Shown in pieces: positions 1 to 9,470 of a DNA stretch of 64,000 nt; the first letter of the stretch is position 1; every line of letters starts with the position of its first letter. The DNA is from Rhea pennata (taxonomy: Eukaryota; Chordata; Aves; Rheiformes; Rheidae). Made by a program: the position numbers and the translations under genes. The DNA is taken from positions 29,197,083 to 29,261,082 of the forward strand of contig NC_084671.1 in assembly GCF_028389875.1 (NCBI RefSeq), written 5' to 3'. A model generated the notes under the pieces. It ran no database searches, was not told the origin of the DNA, and was given only the letters and a program-made list of their open reading frames with translations.

Positions 1-1560
1 CCTCACCTCTCCTTGCTCCCGCAGCCTCTCCTCAGGTCACCGAGGCTCCAGACCCTTCCTCAGCTGCGTGGCCCTTGCCTGGACTCGCTCCCATTCAACT
101 GTGTCTCTCTTGCCGTGGGAGCCCAGAACTGCTCCCAGCACTCCCCATTGTCATGGTCAGCCCAGTGCGGTTGGGGCAGGTGCTGTCAGGGGGGGCTGCA
201 GCACATCAGCCTCCTGCCAAGCTGGCCCTGGGTGCCACGCCCTGCTCTGGACCCATAGCCTTTCTGAGCAGGGAGAGGGCAGTGGGGCCTGGCAGTGAGA
301 GCGTGGGGTACAACCGTGGGGAGCTGAGCTCCTGTGGTGGAGGGAGGAGGTTGTGGGGCCCTTGGCTGGAGCTGGGCTCCCTGACATGGGTGCTCTCTGT
401 CATATGAACATCACTGTACTGAAAGCATTCCCTGTTCCCAACCACCCCAGGACCCTGAGGACACAGATCTCTCTCCATCACCAGCTCCCGCACGACATGC
501 TCGCATCTCCCACGCACTCAGGGGCTGGACCAGGGCTTGGGCATGGCAGCAGCCCAACATGCCCTGCTCCAGGCCTGTCTAAGGCTTTTCCTTCCTGTAC
601 TTGAGGCCAGACACCTCCTCTTTAGGGTTCTGTCATGGCTTTGTGCCCACAGCACCAGCCGTTGCCTCCCAAGCGTGGTTGGGCACCGAGGGATGGCCCT
701 GGGTCTTCAAAGGGCTGCTAGCAGCAGCTGCAGCCCCATGGCAGCTTTCCCTGTGGCATTCATGCCTAGGGGGCCTTGAGCACCAGGCAGCAGTTGTCAG
801 GCCCAAGGGGAACTCCATGAGGTAACAGCTCCTCCAGGGACCCATGCACCTCCATCCCAGCACCCATCGGTCAGTGCCGCGCTGCCCCACATCCCACCAC
901 CAGCCCCAACACCTGCTGTTGGCACCAGATGTGCAGTTCAGTCCTTTCCAGAACGTGCCTGCAGAGGAGGGAGGACTTGCTAAGGGACAGCAGCATTTTC
1001 TCCACAGCCAGCACAATCCACTGCACCAGGCAATGCTGCTGGAGACCACTTTCGATCTGCTCTGTCCTCCCGCTCTCAGTACTTCTGACCTCAACTGTGG
1101 ACGCTCTGACTTTTCACCTCTTGAGTACACTATACCTGTAGACACTTGCCAAGCTGTACTTTTTCACAACAAGCAACAAACCCCAACTCCTCAAGGCAGA
1201 AAAGGCAATTTTATGGAGCCAAGGTGGTGGGTGGAGTAAAGAGAGGGGAGGCTGTGCTGGAGGTTCCTGCTCAGACAAAGCTGTCCACTTCACCAGCACA
1301 ACTCTGACTGGATTGGGCCACCCGGACGGTCGGCAACCTGTCACTTCAGCTCTGCTGAAAGAGGAGAAAAGGGGAAACAACTCGGCAAGTCTCGCTTTTG
1401 CACAGGCGTCCAGCCCCCGACTGGCAGTCAAGCCAACACAAGGCCTAGCTCAGGCCCAAGCAGCAAGAGCCCCAGGCAGAAAGAGGCCAAGCCAAGGCCG
1501 AGGGCTGAAGCCTGCTCTCCAGGGCACTCTGCAAGCGCAGGGCTGCTCCCGCAGCCTGGG
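1..1560. other. Unassigned GC-moderate region upstream of the RING gene
   Basis: I recognise no gene, RNA or repeat family here. Short open frames occur on both strands, but they lack recognisable domains, are interrupted, and look like chance frames in sequence rich in CCC, AGC and CAG. The distal promoter of the RING gene may extend into its 3' end. Confidence 0.4.
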
Positions 1561-1569
1561 GGGTCTCCT

Positions 1570-1903
1570 GGGCGCGGCCCCGGCAGCCCTGTGACGTCAC
1601 CAGAGAGTTCCTGTGACTCCCGCGACGTCACTGCTGGGAGGCAGCCGCCCGGTCGGCACCCCCTCACTTAGCCCCAGGCTCCCCGCCGGGTGGCACGCGA
1701 GGCGTCCAGGGCCCGGCAGGGTCTCCGCTTTGCGTTTGGGGCTTTGCTCGGCGGCCAGCAGCATCTCTGCCTGGCTGACCGAGGCGCTGCGCACCCCGCG
1801 GGGCTGCTGTCCCGCGCCTGGGCCGCCCAGAGGCTGCCGGCGTGTTGGGCAGCCCTGCAGGTGCGCGGGGTGTTCCGCGCTGAGCACGGACCGACGTGCG
1901 CAG
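1570..1903 (+). promoter_or_regulatory. GC-rich promoter and 5'UTR exon of the TOPORS-like RING gene
   Basis: Base composition rises sharply and CpGs become frequent just before the RING gene. A perfect palindromic CRE (TGACGTCA) lies at 1592-1599 inside the 10-bp palindrome GTGACGTCAC. A second CRE-type site (CGACGTCA) lies at 1623-1630. No TATA box is evident. The segment ends in a good splice donor, CAG|GTGAGC, at 1903/1904, so its last part is probably a non-coding first exon. The transcription start is not defined by the sequence. CREB/ATF binding is inferred from the motif only. Confidence 0.55.
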
Positions 1904-2108
1904 GTGAGCTGTGCTGCTGCAAGGCAGGCAGCAAGGGGGTCTTTCGGGGGGGCCTCTCGGCTGCCTTGCCAAGAGCGCTTGTGCTGCTTCCTTGCAGCCC
2001 CCCAGAAGCCTGGGCAGCTCTTTGGCTCGCCACTTGCACAGCTTTCCTGCTTTCTCCTCCTATTTCCTGGAGGACGGGTGACGAGCTCGAGGTCTCTTTC
2101 CTTTGTAG
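1904..2108 (+). other. 5'UTR intron of the TOPORS-like RING gene
   Basis: This 205-bp interval runs from a consensus donor (GTGAGC) to a pyrimidine-rich acceptor ending TTTGTAG. The next exon begins GAC and then the ATG at 2112. A second possible acceptor (TTCCTTGCAG) lies near 1998. The 3' half of this intron is duplicated around 4723-4870. Confidence 0.6.
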
Positions 2109-2111
2109 GAC

Positions 2112-3212
2112 ATGGCGTCGTCAGAAGACGACTTTCCAGGCGGCGGTGCCTGTGGCCCTGGCGCCAGCACGAGCCGGCTGCCTGAGGCAACACTGGCGCG
2201 TGCCTCTGAAGACCTGCTGTGCCCCATCTGCCTGGAGACAGTGCACAACGCCGCCTACGTCGCCTTCTGCATGCACAGGTTCTGCTTTGGCTGCATCCGG
2301 CAGTGGTCAGCCACCAGAGCCGAGTGCCCGCTCTGCCAGCAGCCCTTCGGCTCCATCCTGCACACGGTGCGAGCTGATGACGACTTCCAGGAGTACCGCC
2401 TGGGGCGCTCCGAGAGCAGCTCGCCCGACAGCAGCTCGTCTGCCGGCCACCAAGGAGGAAGGTTTTGTTCCTGCTGTGCAGCAAGGAGGTGGCACCGGTC
2501 CCGCCACAGCAGCTCCTCCGGCAGCGACAGTGGCAATGCTGGGGCCCCCGAGAGGGCCCGAAGCAGGTCACCCAGGCGCGACCAAGATGGCCACAGCAGG
2601 CTTCAGAGCGCCAGGGGCTACAACGGCCCACAGAGGAGCAGGCAGCGACGGCGTGGGGCTCGGGACACTGCTCCTGCTGGCCCTTGGCAAAGAGTCGGAG
2701 CCAGGGGCCGATTGCGGCGCAGGTCATGCACCACCGGTGGCAACCAACAGCAAGCAACTTCTCCAGGCTCGCACCAGCACACCTCTGCCTCATGGAGCCA
2801 CCAGGACCCTGGGCAGGAGGACGCTCCGGGACCCTCCCACGCCAGCTCTGCATGGGCTCCTGTGCCAACAACTTCTTGTGCGGAAACCTCGGAGAGCTCT
2901 GCCCGTGAGCCGGCCAGCTCTGCCCCGGCAGTGCACGCCCTGTCCCCGATGCGGGGCCAAGCGCGGCACGAGCAGCCAAGGAGGCGCAGCAGCTGGAGGC
3001 AGCACAACCACCGCACGCAGCCTTCCCCTGCCCGAGAGAGCCACCGCAGCAGGTCCCCCAGGCGAGACAACGAGCAGCCCCCCGCGGGGAGGACCGAGCG
3101 CCGTCAACGGGGACGAGTGCGAGAGAGCTCCAATTTCTCCGGGGAAAGACGCGGAGCACGGGGCCCATCCCGGCGGAGGTCCCACACTCGTCCTCGCCGC
3201 AGGGACCGCTAG
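2112..3212 (+). CDS. TOPORS-like RING finger protein, probable E3 ubiquitin ligase
   Basis: This is a single-exon ORF of 366 residues. Its N-terminal part carries a C3HC4 RING finger with zinc ligands C37, C40, C53, H55, C58, C61, C72 and C75. Directly after it comes a short segment (about residues 80-97, pattern SILHTVRADDDFQEY) that closely resembles the same position in vertebrate TOPORS. The remaining residues are low-complexity and rich in Arg, Ser and Gly, with the motif SRSPRRD occurring twice (near residues 151 and 310). TOPORS is a nuclear ubiquitin and SUMO E3 ligase of about 1,045 residues in human, so this protein keeps the catalytic end and a short RS-like tail but lacks most of the long C-terminal part. 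The ATG follows a splice acceptor by three bases and has a good Kozak context (G at -3 and +4). TOPORS-like multicopy genes exist in birds as far as I recall. Activity, localisation and targets are inferred from the family. A recently silenced copy cannot be excluded, but the frame is intact. Confidence 0.8.
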   Translation: MASSEDDFPGGGACGPGASTSRLPEATLARASEDLLCPICLETVHNAAYVAFCMHRFCFGCIRQWSATRAECPLCQQPFGSILHTVRADDDFQEYRLGRSESSSPDSSSSAGHQGGRFCSCCAARRWHRSRHSSSSGSDSGNAGAPERARSRSPRRDQDGHSRLQSARGYNGPQRSRQRRRGARDTAPAGPWQRVGARGRLRRRSCTTGGNQQQATSPGSHQHTSASWSHQDPGQEDAPGPSHASSAWAPVPTTSCAETSESSAREPASSAPAVHALSPMRGQARHEQPRRRSSWRQHNHRTQPSPARESHRSRSPRRDNEQPPAGRTERRQRGRVRESSNFSGERRGARGPSRRRSHTRPRRRDR

Positions 3213-3723
3213 CACCTCGTGCAAAAGCAGCAAGCCCAAGGCTCGCCCCTTGCCAGCGCACTCCAGGGCAGTGCAGCGAGCCCCAGGAATGAAAAGGACC
3301 TTGAGATGGTGATGCTGCTGCCGCTGAGGGCCGCTTGGATGGCTGTCCTGGGAAGTTTGTGAAGCGCAAGCCTCAGGCTCTGAGGAAGAGCAATTCAGCC
3401 AGCACAGACCTTCGCCCTTGCGGCGGCCAAAGTGCACGCACAGCACCAGGCACCCTGGTATCTTCCGCCAGGCCTTGGCCTGGCCGGCGACTTTGCAGGC
3501 AGAGCAGCCCAAAAGCACTGCCTGTGGACACATCCCTCTCGGAAGGCCCGGAGGAGGAAGGGCGCCTAGCAAGGAGCTGGAAGACTTTCTCCGAAGGAGA
3601 GCGCCCTGGGAGGAGCCGTCCTTTCATAAAGCCATCCTCTCTCTCATCTCCCCTTGGGTGCCATCACAGAAGCACGGAGGTGGGAGGGGGCATCGGGAGA
3701 CGGCCTAGCACAAGCCAGCCCGC
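3213..3723 (+). other. 3' flank / probable 3'UTR of the RING gene
   Basis: No further RING-gene coding sequence or domain is visible. There is no AATAAA before the CR1 boundary near 3724. The first canonical polyadenylation hexamer downstream (3846-3851) lies inside CR1-derived DNA, so the transcript may end in the repeat or use a variant signal. Confidence 0.4.
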
Positions 3724-4620
3724 TCAGAGCAGGGTCACCTAGCACAGTCTGCCCAGCCCCATGTGCAGGGAGCTCTGGAGTAGCTCCAAGCAGGGGCACT
3801 CCACTGGCTCTCCGGCAAGCTGTGGCACTCTTTGCTCACCTGGAGAATAAAAAGGCTTTTTCTGAGCTTCACCCGGAATCGTCTGAATGGCAGTTTGCGC
3901 CCCTTGCCTCTTGCCCCGTCGTTGTCCACCAGCCAGGGGAACTGGGCTCCGAGTGCTTTACTCCCTCTCCTCAGCTGTCTACACCCAGCGAGCAGATCCC
4001 TGCTGAGCCTCCGGCACGCTAAACAAGCCCGGCTCTCTCCGTCTCTCCTCACATTGCAGATGCTGACAGCCCTTCTTCACCTTCATGGCTCTTTCCCCTG
4101 CACTCACTCCACTCCAACCACGTCTCTCTGGCCTGGGCAGCCCAGCACGGACACAGCCCTCCAGGCAGGGCTGCCCTGGGCGGAGCGGAGGGCAAGCACC
4201 ACTTCCCTCCGCCTGCTGCCAGTGCTCCTTGCAATGCTGCCCAGCAGCCTGCTGCCCTTCTCCACTGCCAAGCCACAGTGCTGCCTCACATTCGCCTTGG
4301 TGTCCACCAGGAGCCCCAGCTCCTGCTCTGCAAAGCTGCTTTCCAGCACCTTGCCCCATCACAGCCTCTCCTGCTGGGTGGCTTCATTCCTCCTCGGTAG
4401 CAGGGCTTGGAGCTTCCCTGAGCTCCACTTCCAGAGCTTCCCAGTGGCCCTTTTCTCCAGGCTGACCAGGGCCCGCCCAGTGGTGGCACAGCCAGCAGGT
4501 GCCTCAAGCCCTCCTCCCCGTTTGCTGTCATCTGCAGACCTGCTGCAGACTTGTGCTCTGTCTCGTGCTCCAGGCCATTAATGAAGGTGCCCCAGGTGTG
4601 TTGGCCCGTCCCCTCAGAAG
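3724..4620 (-). mobile_element. Degraded CR1 LINE fragment (antisense)
   Basis: The sequence begins like the CR1 3' region (AGGGTCACCTAG). Read on the minus strand, it encodes broken fragments of the CR1 ORF2 C-terminus. Examples are a stretch near 3800-3930 resembling the RTRGNGQKL...F region, and one near 4104-4349 resembling [15 protein letters not shown]. Frames are interrupted many times and identity is low, so this copy is older than those at 37.6 and 55.6 kb. It sits between the intact RING gene and its truncated duplicate. Confidence 0.7.
3846..3851 (+). terminator. AATAAA hexamer, candidate polyadenylation signal of the RING gene
   Basis: This is the first canonical AATAAA after the RING stop codon, about 634 bases downstream. 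It lies within the antisense CR1 copy, so use by the gene would be an exaptation. Use is unproven. Confidence 0.3.
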
Positions 4621-4722
4621 TCTTTCAGCCCAAGACCTCCTCAGCTGAAGTGAAAGCCTTACTGTGGAAAGCCAGAGCCAGTGGAGCAATTTGGGGGGGG
4701 GGGAGGGGGCATGGATCTTCAT

Positions 4723-4939
4723 GCTGCCTTGCCAAGGACTGTTTTGCTGCTTCCTTCAGGCTTCCAGAATCCTGGGCAGCTCTTTGGCTCGCCACTTGCA
4801 CAGCTTTCCTGCTTTCTCCTCTGTTCATCTGGAGGATGGATGACAAGGTCTACGTCTCTTTCCTCTGTAGGACGTGATGGCGTTAGAAAAGGACTTTCTA
4901 GAGAGCTTTTTTTTCCAGAGAAGTTTATTTCAGCTATAG
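4723..4939 (+). pseudogene. Truncated duplicate of the RING gene intron/start region
   Basis: Bases 4723-4899 align by eye, almost base for base, with 1960-2137. They share the pyrimidine-rich stretches, the block GGGCAGCTCTTTGGCTCGCC, the acceptor (CTCTGTAG) and the start codon context. The copied ATG (4877) opens a reading frame that begins Met-Ala like the RING protein. It then diverges and stops at TAG 4937-4939 after 20 codons, and no RING domain follows. This is therefore a partial duplicate, not an independent gene. The homology ends a few codons into the coding sequence. Confidence 0.75.
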
Positions 4940-5059
4940 AAGGAGATGTGATCCTGCATCCCATGAAATCCCAGTCTGAACCTGCAGTAAAATTAACATG
5001 GCCGTGAGCAATTTTACTTTCTTTAGCAAGTAGCCAGGGAAGCGTACACCTAACAAAAT

Positions 5060-5720
5060 CGCAATTTGTCAAACGACCCCACCAGGCCTCGCCCCGGGCT
5101 GAGGAGACAGCGACGGCCACAGCGCCACCGCGCGGCGGCCTCCGAGTGTAACATGGCCGCCCGCGACCGCCGCGCGCCCAAGAGCGGCGCCTGCGGGCTG
5201 CTCACCGCGACATGGCCGCCCGCGGCCCCGCGCCGCACACTACACTTCCCGGCGTGCCGCGGGGCGCTGCCCAGTTTGACCCTGCGGAGGCGCCGTCGCT
5301 CCCGGCCGGGACCCGTCGCCGCCACCGCCGCCGCGGGCCCCCCTGCGCGTGTCGCCCGGCCCGGCCCGGGCCCGGCCCGTGTGCGTGTGCGTGGCGGCGC
5401 CCAGGCCGCTGCCGGGCGCAGGGACCCCGGCAGGCGCGGGACGCGCAGCGCCGAGCACACATTCCGGCTGCGCTCGCCTCCTGCGCGGCTGCCCCGGCCC
5501 CGGGCCGGGACGGCGGCGCCCGGCGGCCGCTGCGCCGTGCCGTGCCCTGCCGTGCCGTGCCAGCGGGCCCGCGGCGAGCAGCTGCCCGTGGGACCCAGCC
5601 AGTCCCGTCTGCCCCCTGGCCCCCGGGCGCGGCGCTGTGGAGGAAGCAGGGCTGGGCTCCTCGCCAGCTTTGCTGGGCATAGTTGGGGCCTGTCCTCCCC
5701 CAGACCCGTGGCCCGGAGCT
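5060..5720. promoter_or_regulatory. Orphan CpG island, probable promoter of an unidentified transcript
   Basis: This block of roughly 650 bp is extremely rich in C, G and CpG within otherwise moderate sequence, typical of a vertebrate CpG-island promoter. It contains a ZNF143/THAP11-type element at 5239-5258 and two ACATGGCCGCC motifs near 5151 and 5210 that resemble YY1 sites. Open frames cross the island on both strands, but they have the Ala/Pro/Arg/Gly bias expected from GC content and no recognisable domain. The orientation and the gene served are unknown. It could be a first exon of a non-coding RNA, an alternative promoter, or a second promoter linked to the duplicated RING segment just upstream. 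Confidence 0.6.
5239..5258 (+). promoter_or_regulatory. ZNF143/THAP11 (Ronin)-type binding element
   Basis: The sequence ACTACACTTCCCGGCG followed by TGCC fits the long SBS consensus (ACTACA, two free bases, TCCC, then a GC-rich tail ending in GC). That element marks many housekeeping promoters. It lies in the centre of the CpG island. Binding is inferred. Confidence 0.55.
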
Positions 5721-5910
5721 AGAGCCCCGCAGGAGTCTGGGGACCGTCACCATCAGCCCTGCTGGGGATACCCGGGGCTGCCAGGGCAGCAGAGTCACGG
5801 GATGCTGGAGGCTAGAAGTGACCTTGCGGGATCACCCAGCCAACCCCCGGGTACATCTGAGCTCCAGGGTGGGCCAGCCTCAGGGAAATCACCGGTCCTG
5901 TCCACCCCTT

Positions 5911-5929
5911 CCCCCCCCCCCCCCCCCCC
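5911..5929 (+). repeat. Poly(C) tract, 19 bases
   Basis: An uninterrupted run of 19 C residues lies between the CpG-island flank and the first CR1 tail. Its length may vary or be misassembled. Confidence 0.9.
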
Positions 5930-5937
5930 GATGCGTT

Positions 5938-6660
5938 GGCAAACTACAGGATCACCGAATTGCAGAATGGCTGGGGTAGAACGGACCTCTTGAGATCCTC
6001 TAGTCCAACCTCCCTGCTCAAGCAGGGGCGCCTAGAGCAGTCTTCCTTCTGCAGACTCCAGTCTTCCTTTTGTTGGTGATGTATTTATAGAAGCCCTTCT
6101 TGTTGTCCTTGACATCTCTTGCCAGATTCAGCTCCAGATGGACTTTGGCATTCCTAGTCACATACCTGCATCCTTAAACAACATTCTTGAACTAGAACAA
6201 CAAGGTTACTTGTCTCTCTTTCCAGCTGTGGATTTCCTCCTTGTGTTTGAATTTTGCTGAGAACTCCTTGTTCATGCATGCAACTCTTCTGCCCCCTTTG
6301 CTTGACTTCTTGCTCCTTGGGATGGATTATTCTTGAGTTGAGTTGGGATTCTTCCAAGCAGGACCCTGAAGGGGCCAAAGTCTGCTCCCCTGAAGTTCAG
6401 GCTTGTGATCCTGCTTTTAGCCCTGCTCCCTCCTCACAGCATCCTAAATTCCACCATCTCATGATCACTGCAGCCAAGGCTGCCTCCAGCTCTCACATCC
6501 CTAACCAACTCTTCCTTGTTCATAAGTATGATGTCTGGGGCTGACAATGGACACTGTTACCAGCATAGGTCTCTGCCCGCCCTCTTCAGATCCTGTGGGT
6601 TTGCACCCGGGTTGGTGAGGGCACTGTCTGTGCTGTAGTCACCCATGGTTCCCAGCTTAT
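5938..6660 (-). mobile_element. CR1 LINE copy with internal deletion (antisense)
   Basis: The first about 100 bases resemble the CR1 3' end: an ACAGGATCACCGAATTGCAG-like tail, then the TAGTCCAACC and CTGCTCAAGCAGG segments. At about 6038 the sequence jumps to a region that, in the longer copy at 55.6-58.5 kb, lies between reverse transcriptase and endonuclease (around 57340-57990 there). The reverse transcriptase is therefore missing, either by deletion or by joining of two insertions. No intact frame remains. Confidence 0.7.
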
Positions 6661-8170
6661 CCTCCTTTGTGGAGCAGCATTGCTCTGGCTGCTCCCTGGC
6701 ACCATGCAATCCCTACTCTACGTGCCAGCCTGTAAGTTTACAACAGTTCTTCCTTCGTAAGTGCAGGACTATGTATTTGTCCTTGCTGAATTTCATGATG
6801 TTTCTGTCAGCCCGTTTCTCCAGGTCCCTGTCTCCTGTCCTCCAGGTCCCCTGAGGGACCAGTCTAGAGGTCCCTCAGAATGGCAGCCCTGCTCTCAAGT
6901 GTACCAACTGTTCCCCTAGTTTGGGCTCATCTGTAAGCTTGACACAAAGGCACATTGGCAACACATTATGTCCTCCAAGTCACTGATAGAGATGTTAAAC
7001 AGGACAGATCCCAGGACAGACCCCTGCCATATTTGCCTTCTCACTGGCTTCTGGTAGAGTACAACTCATTAACTACTACTCTCAAAACATCATCGTCCAA
7101 CCAGCTTTCATCTGGCTGCCCACCCATCCAGATCATAACAACCTAACTCGAATACCTGAATATTGTGAGAGTTGGTGTCAAAAACCTTACTCAAGTTGAG
7201 GTAAATGACACCCACTGCTCTCCCCTTGCCCACAAATACAGTCATTTGATTGTAGAAGACAATCAGTATAGTCAGGCATGATTTACCCTTGATTAATCCA
7301 TACAGACTGTTCCCAATCAACCCCTTTTCCTGTGTGTGCCTAGATATGTGCCCCAAGAAGACTTGTTCCATGGCTTTCCCAAGGACCAAAGTGAAGCTAA
7401 CTGGCCTGTTTTTCCTCAGAATGTGCTTTTGGCCAGTATGGAAGATGCGTGTGATGTTTACCTTTCTCCAGTCACCAAGGACCTTCCCCAATCTCTGCAA
7501 CCTTTCAAAGATGATAGGCAGTGGGCTTGCATGGGCCTCAGCCAGCTCTTTCAGCATTGCTGGACACAGCCCCTCAGGATCCATGTATGGGACAAGTCTT
7601 CCCAAGTCACCCCTGCCTCATTCCTCATCCATTGTTGGTAGTTTGTCTCCTCCTTGAACCCCTTTACTAAGCACAGACACGTGGAAGACCCTTTTGGCGA
7701 AGACTAAGGCAAAGAAGGCATGGAGTAAATCGACCTTATCTGTGTCCTCTGTCAGCAAGTTAACCCTCAACCCTGTCAGTAATGGGCTCACATTTTCCTT
7801 GTTCAACCTTTTACTATTACTGTTACCATTACTATTTACTACTACTACTGTTGTAATAGAAACTCTTCTTTTTGCCCTTGACTTTCCCTGTAGGTGTCAG
7901 CTCCAAGTGAGCTTTGGCTTTCCTGACACCATGCCTACATGCCTGGGCAATGCTGCTAAATCCCTCCTTTGCAGTCTTTTTCTGCCTCTGCCTCCTGCAT
8001 GCTGCCTTTTTGGCATCAGAGCACCACCATAAGTTTCTTGCTTAGCCAAGCTAGCCTCCTGATACATGTACTCGTCCTTAAGGACAATGTCCTTAAAGGC
8101 CTACTAGCTTTCCTGAACTCTTTGAACCTTCAGAGCTGCTTCCCCAACTACCAATTCCCCAAATAAGCCA
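6660..8170 (-). mobile_element. Old CR1 LINE, reverse transcriptase part (antisense)
   Basis: Minus-strand frames match the CR1 reverse transcriptase and its N-terminal flank. Around 7108-7605 there is a run with MDPEGLCPAMLKELAEAH, then the sites for KNRPVSFT and VFDTNSHNI, corresponding to the same order in the 55.6-58.5 kb copy. Many frameshifts and stops are present. An imperfect ACT-rich stretch lies near 7812-7850. Divergence from the other copies suggests an older subfamily. Confidence 0.65.
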
Positions 8171-8780
8171 AATTTTACTTTTCTGTAGACCAGGGGCTGA
8201 ACTTTGCTACTCTCCTCTCTCACTGTGGCCAACCAATGGAAGAAGGTTCAGAGGAGACTGGCAAGGGTGGGGGATCCAGGAAGCTCAGAAATAATGTGTA
8301 GTATAACTGACTACAGCAGTTCCACAGAAAACTGACTTTATCTCACCACAAAGAGGACTGGAGGGTGGCCTTTGTTTTAGATAAATAGCTGTATCAGTTG
8401 AGTGGATCAACTGGTGTAAATGTTTTTCCCTGAGTTCATCAAAAGAGTGTGGAATGTCTCCCTGAGTTAGCCAGACCAGCATGGGGGGGAAGTGTAAACG
8501 TGGCTCTGCCCAATAGAGAGTTGAGAACCGAACAAAAGAATTTCAAAGAGAGCAACAGGTTTGAGTTGGCTTCAACTCATGTATTCCTTTCCTGGCAACT
8601 GGGGACACTCAGCATAGGGATGGTGAGCATATTATACAGAGACTGGTAATGGAAATCACGTTGATGTGATTAAACTGTATATTGCAATTGCTATATTGTG
8701 CTAACTGTAACTCACACTTGTATTTAGATTTCACTATATTGTGGTATAACTCTGCTAAATCAAAAATCTCATGTATCAAA
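8170..8780. other. Unrecognised segment interrupting the CR1 pile-up
   Basis: These about 600 bases lie between the reverse-transcriptase and endonuclease-like parts of the old CR1, and I cannot match them to CR1. They are AT-richer and hold no convincing ORF. They may be another inserted repeat or a decayed ORF2 linker. Confidence 0.35.
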
Positions 8781-9470
8781 TATCTTCAAAGAAGTAAGTT
8801 TTGGTATTAAACATTACACCCTCCATGTGTGGAATATCTAAAAGAACTTGATCAGAGTATTGGACTCTAATGCTCACCCCCCTCCCAATCTTGAGCCCCA
8901 CTGTTTCATAGTTGCTAAAGCTCAGGCTGCCATTGATAATTTTGTCCCGAACGAGTTCTTCCTTGTTAGCAAATAGCAGATCCAGCTGGGCATCATCCTT
9001 GCTTGGCCCCTCCAGTACCTGTATGAACAGGACTGCTTGTGTCCCACTGTGTTGCCCTTCCAGGAGATATCGGGGAGGTTGAAGTTTCCCATGAAAACCA
9101 GGGTCTGTGATACAGAAGCTTCTCCTTTCCTGAACCACAGGCTCTCTGCCAGCCTGTCATTTGTCCCATAGAAGAGCTCCCTTTGTTTGAGCTACTTCTG
9201 CCTATTGAGGGCAATCCTAACTCCTTGTCTTACCTGCCTGTCTCTCCTAACACGCATCTGTTCATCGCAGCACTCCAGTTGTGCAAGCTGGCCCACCTTA
9301 TCTCAGTTATTCCAAATATGTCATAGTTTTGTGACCCCATGTGGAGATCTAGGTCCTCAGGCTTGTGTCCCAGGATGTGTGCATTTGTGTACACATACTT
9401 CAGGTATTTTTTTTTTCTGAGCTTGAGTTCTCTGGTGTTGCAATAAGCACAGCAGTGCCTTCTATGATAC
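8780..9470 (-). mobile_element. Old CR1 LINE, endonuclease part (antisense)
   Basis: Minus-strand frames resemble the CR1 endonuclease. Near 8900-9000 there is DLLFANKEELVRD, equivalent to DLVLTNREGLIRD in the younger copy at 57.4-58.0 kb. Near 9270-9400 there is YTNAHILG...ITEIRW, equivalent to YTNACSMG...VTETWW. The frame is broken between these two parts. It is probably the 5' end of the element in 6660-8170. Confidence 0.65.

Noticed and set aside
1597-3369. A 590-codon antisense frame over the RING gene, and a 540-codon sense frame at 1690-3312
   Set aside because: Both are shadow frames in GC- and Arg/Ser-codon-rich DNA. The frame at 2112-3212 alone has a recognisable domain, a splice-acceptor-linked start and a good Kozak context.
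5066-5722. Protein-coding frame of 218 residues across the orphan CpG island
   Set aside because: It has no domain, composition explains it, and overlapping frames of similar length exist on both strands.
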